A DNA stretch of 7,623 bases, taken from the NCBI GenBank assembly GCA_016214425.1, contig JACRON010000231.1, positions 1 to 7,623 of the forward strand, given 5' to 3'. The stretch's first letter is position 1. The number at the start of each line of letters is the position of its first letter. The DNA comes from Nitrospirota bacterium (lineage in GTDB: Bacteria > Nitrospirota > CAKKRA01 > 9FT-COMBO-42-15). Positions 1 to 5,080 of this stretch are shown in pieces. Below the pieces are notes generated by a model. The model was not told the DNA's origin. It did not search any database and worked only from the letters and a program-made list of their open reading frames with translations. Made by a program: the position numbers and the translations under genes.

Positions 1-879
1 ATCAGTAATTGCTACTTTTCTGTAGGGCATAAGTTTATCGCCGTATTCTATAGCGTCAAAGGATCTTATAATAGTGCCTGTTGCCACATCCTTCTTAACA
101 TCCGTTATCTGGACTACACCCAATATCTTTACAAGATAGCCCATCTTTTTTTCTGTTATCGGATGTTTAACCTGTCTAATAACTTTATATATTGTATATT
201 TGTCGCCGTTTGCTATAGCAGGGTTGTTTTTTCTGTTTATGTAGATAGTATCATTATCGCTTAATATCACCCTTTTATCCCATGAGCCTACAACAACGCC
301 TTTGTCCTCTAATTTTTGTACAACAAAGCCGCCTGAGAATAGCAATACTTCATCTGTTAATATGCCGACTCCTTCTAAGACAAATGGCCGTGCCTCTTTT
401 CTCTCTACCCGCGGTGTTACTGCTGGAGCGACAACATCTTCTTCAACAGGCGGCAGCGCTGCCTCTTCAACAACCGGCGGGGCCTCTTCTGCCTTTTCAA
501 CCGGCGCTGCCTCTTTTGGTGCCTCTTTTGGCGGTGCAGGTGCAATTTCCGTTATAACGACTTCCTCGCCTGGCAGTATGATTATATTTCCTGGATATAT
601 CAGGTCAGGGTTTATGATGTATTTATTATCCTTCCAGAGTCTCGGCCACAGGAAGGGGTCTTTCATAATATTTGAGGAGATGTCCCAGAGCGTGTCTCCC
701 TCTTTTACTAAATATTTTCTCTCTTCAGGGATCTGGAGCTCACCTTTTTGTTGAACCTGCTGCGGCTCTTCTTTTTTAGCAGCCTCCTGTGCAATTGAAT
801 TCCCTGAGATGATTATGATGATAAAACCTACAGTCATCAGCATAGCTGTAATCCATCTCTGACTATAAACTCTTATCAT
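1..879 (-). CDS. LysM-domain secreted or periplasmic protein (C-terminus outside window)
   Basis: The frame is open from the ATG at 877-879 to the window edge (293 codons seen, no stop), so this is a 3'-truncated view and not a broken gene. GGAGGG lies six nt before the ATG. Residues 1-30 form a signal peptide or N-terminal anchor: basic start, an isoleucine-rich core, then SGNSIAQ. Residues about 55-103 form one LysM domain (YLVKEGDTLWDIS ... NPDLIYPGNIIILP) of the long form with an inserted FLWPRLW segment, a domain that binds peptidoglycan glycan chains. Residues about 113-156 are a low-complexity Pro/Ala/Glu/Val linker with repeated EEAP-like units. Residues 165-293 form a second, beta-rich region (GDKYTIYKVIRQVKHPITEKK, then GYLVKILGVVQI) that I cannot assign to a named family. 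A role in the cell envelope is inferred from the LysM domain. The linker has slightly higher GC than the rest, as expected for Ala/Pro codons. Confidence 0.9.
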   Translation of the reverse strand, partial: MIRVYSQRWITAMLMTVGFIIIIISGNSIAQEAAKKEEPQQVQQKGELQIPEERKYLVKEGDTLWDISSNIMKDPFLWPRLWKDNKYIINPDLIYPGNIIILPGEEVVITEIAPAPPKEAPKEAAPVEKAEEAPPVVEEAALPPVEEDVVAPAVTPRVERKEARPFVLEGVGILTDEVLLFSGGFVVQKLEDKGVVVGSWDKRVILSDNDTIYINRKNNPAIANGDKYTIYKVIRQVKHPITEKKMGYLVKILGVVQITDVKKDVATGTIIRSFDAIEYGDKLMPYRKVAITD

Positions 880-1056
880 TGCTTCCCTCCTCATTTTTTT
901 CAAGCCTTATTAAGGATCTCATAATTGAATTGACATGGATTAGAAAATCTCCCCTTGCCCCTCTTTGTCAAAGAGGGGTATATTATTCCTCCCTTTCCTA
1001 CAATATTACTTATAAAGATAACAAAATAATGGGGAAAGTCAAGAAAAATAATGAAA
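880..1056. other. Intergenic gap between regulator and LysM gene
   Basis: This 177-bp AT-rich gap has no credible gene. It holds the LysM-gene ribosome binding site near 881-889, a short inverted repeat CCTTA-t-TAAGG at 905-915, and the strong hairpin at 958-978. I could not find a convincing sigma70 promoter for the LysM gene here. A TTGACA at 930-935 on the plus strand has no matching -10 and no gene in front of it. Confidence 0.6.
958..978. repeat. Short perfect hairpin repeat
   Basis: CCCCTCTTT (958-966) and AAAGAGGGG (970-978) are perfect 9-bp arms around a 3-nt loop. The flanking CTCCCCTTG on one side and CCTCCC on the other give it the look of the C-run/G-run hairpin repeats dispersed in many Nitrospirota and deltaproteobacterial genomes. 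It lies about 80 bp past the stop of the Fis-type regulator, so it could also stop transcription of that gene. No clean T-run follows on the minus strand, so I call it a repeat and not a terminator. Confidence 0.6.
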
Positions 1057-1767
1057 TTATTCAGCAGGAATTGATAATTTAAGCTCAGTAATCTTCTTTC
1101 TCAGGGTATTTCTGTTGATGCCGAGGAGGTTTGCTGCCTTTATCTGATTGCCCTTTGTCTCCTTGAGCGCAAGGGATATCAATGGTTTTTCTATCTCGCT
1201 TATTATCATACTATAGAAATTTGCGCCCTTTGCCCCATTCAGCTTCTTGATAAATCTATTTAACCGCTCCTCTATAAATGCCTCAAGGGATACAGGTCCT
1301 CTTTCTATTGACTCTCCTTTGCTCCTCTGCCCTGAACCTTTAACAGCATCCTCCAATTCTTTGATATTAGATTTTAATGCCTTAAATTCCTTATTCAGTG
1401 AATGCGCCCTTTTGGCGCTGTCTAATACAATATTTATCTCAGAGGACTGCAGGGGTTTGATTAGATAATTATAAGGATTTCCCTTCATTATCTTTGGCAA
1501 TAAAGCGATCTTTTTCTTGGGAATTATAAGTATGACAACGGTATTGTCGCTTTTTGCGCCAATCTTTTCAATAATCCTTGAGTTTTTTATCTTTTTATCA
1601 TCAAGGTCAATAAATATTACTTCAAAGGCAGTCTTTTCAATTTGTGCCATTGTCTCAAGAGGTGTTTTGGCATGCGCAATCTCGCTGAATCTTTTTTTCA
1701 GACTCTTGTTTATCTTTTGATAGGTGCCGCCATCGCTGCTGACAACTAAAATCCGCTCCTTAGACAT
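1057..1767 (-). CDS. Receiver-Fis regulator with a degenerate receiver domain
   Basis: This 236-aa protein has the two ends of an NtrC-type response regulator without the central AAA+ sigma54-activating domain. Residues about 4-118 read as a receiver: beta-1 is ERILVVSSDGG, the phospho-acceptor position is kept as D54 (VIFIDLDD), and K104 is kept (YLIKPL). The acidic pair that normally binds Mg2+ is replaced by S10-S11, and the usual Thr/Ser of beta-4 is Ile, so phosphorylation by the standard mechanism is doubtful. Residues about 120-145 are likely coiled coil. Residues 184-232 match the Fis helix-turn-helix closely (EIEKPLISLALKETKGNQ, AANLLGINRNTLRKK). The start at 1765-1767 is chosen because GAGGT sits 6 nt upstream; an in-frame start 16 codons earlier lacks this support. 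The likely role is a DNA-binding regulator; its targets are unknown. The neighbouring genes transcribe in the same direction but give no functional hint. Confidence 0.88.
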   Translation of the reverse strand: MSKERILVVSSDGGTYQKINKSLKKRFSEIAHAKTPLETMAQIEKTAFEVIFIDLDDKKIKNSRIIEKIGAKSDNTVVILIIPKKKIALLPKIMKGNPYNYLIKPLQSSEINIVLDSAKRAHSLNKEFKALKSNIKELEDAVKGSGQRSKGESIERGPVSLEAFIEERLNRFIKKLNGAKGANFYSMIISEIEKPLISLALKETKGNQIKAANLLGINRNTLRKKITELKLSIPAE

Positions 1768-1802
1768 TATAACCTCGTTATTGATAGCAGAAATAGCAGG
1801 AG

Positions 1803-1845
1803 AGCAAGACAGCACCCCCTTTTTTTGCTGTCAGGCAATCTTGCT
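1803..1845. repeat. Nested inverted repeats in the leader of the Fis-type regulator
   Basis: AGCAAGA (1803-1809) is complementary to TCTTGCT (1839-1845). Inside it, GACAGCA (1808-1814) is complementary to TGCTGTC (1826-1832) around a loop with a C-run and T-run. The two pairings share two bases, so they compete partly. The site lies 36-78 bp before the regulator's ATG and behind the atpE terminator. It could be an operator or a leader hairpin; nothing decides which. Confidence 0.4.
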
Positions 1846-1867
1846 GATAGGAATGCAGAAATAGAAA

Positions 1868-1893
1868 GGCGAGGGGCTGTTCAGCCCCTCGCC
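1868..1893 (-). terminator. Rho-independent-type terminator after atpE
   Basis: A perfect 12-bp GC-rich stem (GGCGAGGGGCTG at 1868-1879, CAGCCCCTCGCC at 1882-1893) with a minimal loop starts 6 nt beyond the atpE stop codon. On the minus strand it is followed by a T-rich tail (TTTCTATTTCTG, 1867-1856). The position and strength fit the end of the atpB-atpE transcript. The tail is interrupted by C and A, so some read-through into the regulator gene is possible. Confidence 0.8.
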
Positions 1894-1899
1894 CTATAA

Positions 1900-2253
1900 T
1901 TATCTTAATATCTTAAATGGATCTCCAAAGAGCAGTATCAGGACAACAACCAAAGAGTAAATTACCAGAGATTCTATTAAAGCAAGACCGATTAGCATTG
2001 TGACAGTAATTTTTCCTGATGCCCCAGGATTTCTTGCAATACCCTCAACTGCACTGGAGACACTCTTTCCCTGACCAAGCGCGCCGCCAAAGGCTGCAAT
2101 GGCAATGCCAATAGCGCTGGCAGCGCCGACTATCTTGAAATAGTCAAGCTTTGCATCGGACTTAGCTGCTTCTTCTGCTGCTGCTATGGCAAATGGTGCA
2201 GTAATACTGATTATCAATATTATAAGAGTAAGACAGATGGCAATCTTTTTCAC
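1900..2253 (-). CDS. atpE: F-type ATP synthase subunit c
   Basis: This 117-aa protein is the proteolipid that forms the rotating c-ring of FO. It starts with GTG at 2251-2253, with AGGAGG placed 8 nt upstream. Residues 1-24 are an extra hydrophobic segment ending AIAAAEE that looks like a signal peptide; c subunits with such an extension are known in deltaproteobacteria and relatives. Helix 1 covers about 38-62 and is Gly/Ala rich, the polar loop carries ARNPG at 73-77, and helix 2 covers about 84-110 with the ion-carrying glutamate E94 (IESLVIY). Q61, S95 and Y99 occupy positions that ligate Na+ in the Ilyobacter c-ring, but the position after the serine is Leu where the sodium type has Thr, so the coupling ion cannot be settled here. 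It lies 42 bp downstream of atpB and is followed by a terminator, so the b, delta and F1 genes must be elsewhere. Confidence 0.96.
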   Translation of the reverse strand: MKKIAICLTLIILIISITAPFAIAAAEEAAKSDAKLDYFKIVGAASAIGIAIAAFGGALGQGKSVSSAVEGIARNPGASGKITVTMLIGLALIESLVIYSLVVVLILLFGDPFKILR

Positions 2254-2295
2254 AGCAATACCTCCTTTCCTAAAAATATTTTTTTAATTGTCAGA

Positions 2296-2961
2296 TTAAT
2301 GGCCCTCCTCTGCCTCTTCTGTAGCCAATTTTATATACATCATTGAGAGAAGGACAAAAACAAAGGTCTGGACTACACTTGTAGCTACTGCAAGAACCAT
2401 CATTGGCAAAGGAATTAACAAAGGCACTAAAAATACAAGCACAAGCAGGATAAGGTCTTCGCCATAGATGTTTCCAAAAAGACGAATTGACAAGGAAAGC
2501 ACCCTTGCAAGATGGCCTATTATTTCAAGGATGACCATTAATGGCGCAAGCCACAACACTGGACCGAGAAAATGTTTTAAGTAACTTATACCATGGCTTT
2601 TAACACCATAATAATGGGTTGCAACAAAAACTATGACGGCACAGGAGGCCGTTGTATTTATATCGCTTGTAGGAGACATAAATCCCGGTATAAGGCCCAT
2701 CAGATTGGATGTTAATATGAAAAATGCGAGGGTTCCGATTAATGGCAGATATTGTCTGCTGTTGTGGCCTATGATGTCTTCCATAAATTTCAAAATGCCG
2801 TCAACAACTATCTCAAAAAAATTTTGAATGCCTGCCGGCATAGGCTTTAGACCTCTGCTTACAACAAAGGCCATTGCAATAAGCATACCCATTATCAGCC
2901 ATGTATAGGCTAAATACTCGGGTATCCCTGGAATATGAATTAATAACGGCGGATGCTCCAT
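2296..2961 (-). CDS. atpB: F-type ATP synthase subunit a
   Basis: This 221-aa integral membrane protein is the stator channel subunit of FO, which passes ions to and from the c-ring. The sequence shows five to six hydrophobic helices. It contains the family signature SLSIRLFGNIYGEDL with the essential arginine R160, followed by E168, and the last helix has Q198 in SVVQTFVFVLLSMMYI. The segment NLMGLIPGFMSPTSDINTT (86-104) is also typical of the family. The length is normal for short bacterial a subunits. The ATG is at 2959-2961; the only upstream purine run is a G-run 13-18 nt away, so the ribosome binding site is weak or badly spaced. It leads the atpB-atpE unit. The usual atpI is not in front of it; instead there is an 81-bp gap with a promoter after the permease gene. 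Confidence 0.96.
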   Translation of the reverse strand: MEHPPLLIHIPGIPEYLAYTWLIMGMLIAMAFVVSRGLKPMPAGIQNFFEIVVDGILKFMEDIIGHNSRQYLPLIGTLAFFILTSNLMGLIPGFMSPTSDINTTASCAVIVFVATHYYGVKSHGISYLKHFLGPVLWLAPLMVILEIIGHLARVLSLSIRLFGNIYGEDLILLVLVFLVPLLIPLPMMVLAVATSVVQTFVFVLLSMMYIKLATEEAEEGH

Positions 2962-3000
2962 AAGAAAAAATATCCCCCCACACCAGTCTTGAACCGCTAA

Positions 3001-3029
3001 ATATTATATTATCGGAAATTGTATGTCAA
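3001..3029 (-). promoter_or_regulatory. Predicted sigma70-type promoter of atpB-atpE
   Basis: On the minus strand a perfect -35 box TTGACA (3029-3024) is followed after 17 nt by TAATAT (3006-3001). A consensus TATAAT (3008-3003) overlaps it at a shorter 15-nt spacing. The box begins just after the stop codon of the permease gene and 40-70 bp before the atpB ATG. It shows that atpBE can be transcribed independently of the CBS-permease unit. Confidence 0.75.
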
Positions 3030-3042
3030 GGATTTTCTATCA

Positions 3043-4413
3043 TTATATCTTCAGGACATAGTATCTTAGCCAGACATATACAGTGCAGATGATGACAGAT
3101 TCTATCATCAACGGCATTCCGTAGAGCATAAACTTTTTGAAGGATATCGGCTTGCCCATCTTTTCAGCCATGCCAACTACAATAACATTTGCAGATGCGC
3201 CTATTGCAGTTCCGTTTCCGCCGAGGCATGCGCCAAGCGCAAGGGACCACCAGACAGGCATCAGGTCCGGATGATGCAGGAGTTCTGTGCCTGAAAGATT
3301 AGGCCAGAGCTGTTTTGCCATGTCAATTATCAATGGATTCATTGTGGCAACATAGGGAATATTGTCTATGAATGCTGATGCGAATGCAGAGAACCACATT
3401 ACAACCATGCTTGTTGCAAACATATTGCCTTGTGTTATATTAAGCACCTGAACAGACATCCATTTTATAAGCCCTACCTTTACAACACCGCCGATGATAA
3501 TAAACAGACCCATAAAAAAGAAGAGTGTTGTCCACTCTGCCTCAGCAAGTATGTGGTGCGGCTCCTTGTTTCCTGAGACAAGAAGCAGTAATCCTGCGCC
3601 AAATAATGCAATAGTGGCAGGCTCCATGTGCAGGAAGCCGTGCAATATAAAACCTGTTATTGTAACAGAGAGGACAACAAGGGATTTCTTTAACAGCACA
3701 GGGTCTTTTATTGCCTCATTCTCATTCATTGCCATTATCCTCTGCTTTAACTCATCCCTTACCCACAGCTTTTTACCAAAGATGAACTTGATGGTTATTA
3801 TATATGCAATGAGCACTATTATTATTACTGGTGAAAGATGGTATATAAATGACATAAAGTCAAGCTGCGCCTTTGATGCAATCATTATATTCGGGGGGTC
3901 GCCGATAAGTGTTGCTGTGCCGCCTATGTTTGATGCAATGGCCTCTGTAATAAGAAAAGGCACAACATCAAGTTCAAGAGCCTGGCAGATGAGCAGGGTG
4001 ACAGGCGCAATCAAAAGGACTGTAGTTACATTATCAAGAAAAGCTGATACAATTGCTGTTACAATAGAAAATATCGCCATAATCATAAAAGGCTTGCCTT
4101 TGGCAATTTTTGCGCTTTTTATGGCTATATACTCAAATACGCCTGTCGGCTTCATTATATTGATGATTATCATCATGCTTACAAGCAGGAAAATAACATT
4201 CCAGTCAATCCCCAAATCCAGTGAATTAAAGGCATCTTCCTGACTAACAATGCCAAGGACAATCATAACCGCTGCGCCAAATATTCCAATAATTGTTTTA
4301 TGTATCTTTTCCGATATTATCAGAGCGTATGCCAATATAAAGATTGTAGTTGCAATCCAGAATGACGGACCCATTACAACTGCCTGAGAAGCTGCTGCTG
4401 TTTCAGAACTCAT
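3043..4413 (-). CDS. ArsB/NhaD-superfamily ion permease (P-permease type)
   Basis: This 456-aa, very hydrophobic protein has 11 or 12 likely membrane segments and belongs to the ion transporter superfamily that includes ArsB, NhaD and the P protein. The hallmark internal duplication is visible: SAFLDNVTT (123-131) mirrors SAFIDNIPY (346-354), and GGTATLIGDPPN (164-175) mirrors GGNGTAIGASAN (398-409). The two Asp-Asn pairs (D127-N128, D350-N351) lie where family members bind substrate or cation. A cytoplasmic charged linker spans about 214-243. GGAGGT sits 6 nt before the ATG at 4411-4413. Substrate is not readable from the sequence: Na+/H+ exchange, arsenite or dicarboxylate-like anions all occur in this superfamily, so I give no symbol. 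It follows the CBS-domain gene by 51 bp on the same strand, which suggests co-transcription and possible control by the CBS protein. Confidence 0.9.
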   Translation of the reverse strand: MSSETAAASQAVVMGPSFWIATTIFILAYALIISEKIHKTIIGIFGAAVMIVLGIVSQEDAFNSLDLGIDWNVIFLLVSMMIIINIMKPTGVFEYIAIKSAKIAKGKPFMIMAIFSIVTAIVSAFLDNVTTVLLIAPVTLLICQALELDVVPFLITEAIASNIGGTATLIGDPPNIMIASKAQLDFMSFIYHLSPVIIIVLIAYIITIKFIFGKKLWVRDELKQRIMAMNENEAIKDPVLLKKSLVVLSVTITGFILHGFLHMEPATIALFGAGLLLLVSGNKEPHHILAEAEWTTLFFFMGLFIIIGGVVKVGLIKWMSVQVLNITQGNMFATSMVVMWFSAFASAFIDNIPYVATMNPLIIDMAKQLWPNLSGTELLHHPDLMPVWWSLALGACLGGNGTAIGASANVIVVGMAEKMGKPISFKKFMLYGMPLMIESVIICTVYVWLRYYVLKI

Positions 4414-4434
4414 TTTTGACCTCCACTATTTTCA

Positions 4435-4461
4435 AATCCCTCTTTTAAAAAAGGTGGGATT
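4435..4461. repeat. Hairpin repeat between CBS gene and permease gene
   Basis: AATCCC (4435-4440) and GGGATT (4456-4461) close an imperfect stem whose interior pairs TTTT with AAAA. The sequence resembles dispersed AATCCC...GGGATT hairpins found in intergenic gaps of related genomes. It lies between two genes that otherwise look co-transcribed, so it might reduce expression of the permease relative to the CBS protein. Confidence 0.5.
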
Positions 4462-4464
4462 ATT

Positions 4465-4932
4465 TTATTCAAGCATTGCCTTTGTAATTGCAACGAAGAT
4501 ATCCATTTCATATAGCATTCCCACTACCCTGCTATCCTTTGCTATAACAGGAAGCCTCCTGATATTATTTCTTAACAAGTGGTCAACACACTCCATCAAA
4601 GGCGCCTCCTCATTTACGCTTATCACCTTTTTTGTCATCAGCTCAGAGACCTTTTTGCTTCCTATCTTCTTTGCCATATCCTCTACCATGCCGTCCCATG
4701 TAAAATCACCAAGGTCCATGAGCGACATATATGAAGGAAAGACCGCCTTGAGTATATCTCTGATTGTTAAAAAGCCTACCATCTTCCCCTTTTCATCAAT
4801 AACAGGCAGCCCCCTTACACCAACCCTTGCATCATCCCTCTTTGCTGTTTTAAAGATATTGACCGCCTCTTTCAGGGTATTATCAGGCCTTAGATACTCC
4901 TCAAGGGATATCATTATGTCCTTTGCCTTCAT
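4465..4932 (-). CDS. Two-CBS-domain protein
   Basis: This 155-aa soluble protein consists almost only of a CBS pair (Bateman module). CBS1 covers about 2-64 (KAKDIMISLEEYLRPDNTL ... RGLPVIDEKGKMVGFLTIRDIL) and CBS2 about 93-152 (KVSELMTKKVISVNEEAPL ... RRLPVIAKDSRVVGMLYEMDIF). CBS1 keeps the T-x-x-D element (T56, D59) that contacts nucleotide ribose in many CBS pairs; CBS2 has Y141 at the first position, so one site may not bind. CBS pairs usually sense adenine nucleotides or SAM and regulate a partner. The ATG at 4930-4932 is preferred because GGAGG is 5 nt upstream; a TTG ten codons earlier has no such site. It is the first gene of the unit that continues into the permease, which makes the permease the most likely partner by context only. 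Confidence 0.9.
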   Translation of the reverse strand: MKAKDIMISLEEYLRPDNTLKEAVNIFKTAKRDDARVGVRGLPVIDEKGKMVGFLTIRDILKAVFPSYMSLMDLGDFTWDGMVEDMAKKIGSKKVSELMTKKVISVNEEAPLMECVDHLLRNNIRRLPVIAKDSRVVGMLYEMDIFVAITKAMLE

Positions 4933-4983
4933 CTTTGCCTCCAATTGTTTATTTTCATGCAACTGCTATATTATGCCCAACAG

Positions 4984-5003
4984 AGGTGATAAATCTATCA
5001 CCT
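4984..5003. promoter_or_regulatory. Inverted-repeat operator candidate over the CBS-gene promoter
   Basis: AGGTGATA (4984-4991) and TATCACCT (4996-5003) are perfect 8-bp arms around AATC. The repeat covers the -10 hexamer (4997-4992) and the predicted start of transcription of the CBS gene. That is the classic place for a repressor. The same half-site GGTGATA occurs again at 5056-5062. I do not recognise the binding protein. Confidence 0.6.
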
Positions 5004-5020
5004 GCCATTAAAAGTGTCAA
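4992..5020 (-). promoter_or_regulatory. Predicted sigma70-type promoter of the CBS-permease unit
   Basis: On the minus strand a perfect TTGACA (5020-5015) is followed after exactly 17 nt by TAGATT (4997-4992), four of six matches to the consensus -10. The predicted start near 4985 gives a leader of about 50 nt containing the GGAGG site of the CBS gene. Confidence 0.7.
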
Positions 5021-5043
5021 GCATTTTTGTTGTTAAATTTACA

Positions 5044-5072
5044 TTGATAAATAATGGTGATAACACTATAAT
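5044..5072 (+). promoter_or_regulatory. Predicted promoter of thiD, giving a leaderless transcript
   Basis: TTGATA (5044-5049) and a consensus TATAAT (5067-5072) are separated by exactly 17 nt. The thiD ATG begins at 5081, only 8 nt past the -10 box, so transcription would start at or within a few bases of the start codon. No purine-rich ribosome binding site exists in that space. A GGTGATA half-site (5056-5062) lies between the two boxes. Confidence 0.72.
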
Positions 5073-5080
5073 TCTATATT

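Noticed and set aside
302..754. Plus-strand open frame rich in Ser, Thr, Ala and Gly
   Set aside because: It is the antisense of the Pro/Ala/Glu linker and LysM domain of the minus-strand gene. It has no ribosome binding site and no recognisable motif.
930..935. Plus-strand TTGACA as a promoter
   Set aside because: No -10 box lies 16-18 nt downstream and no plus-strand gene follows.
1808..1825. Possible sigma54 -24/-12 promoter for the Fis-type regulator (GG-N10-GC on the minus strand)
   Set aside because: Only the TTGC part fits; the -24 element reads GGGTG where TGGCAC is expected. The match is too weak to report as a promoter.
3494..4243. Plus-strand open frame of 249 codons
   Set aside because: It lies wholly antisense to the permease, whose family motifs are clear on the other strand. 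The long frame follows from the codon composition of a membrane protein.
4933..4962. Upstream TTG start for the CBS-domain protein
   Set aside because: It adds ten residues outside the CBS fold and lacks a ribosome binding site, whereas the ATG at 4932 has GGAGG at 5 nt spacing.
4454..5011. Plus-strand open frame of 185 codons
   Set aside because: It is antisense to the two CBS domains and runs through both divergent promoter elements; no support for translation.
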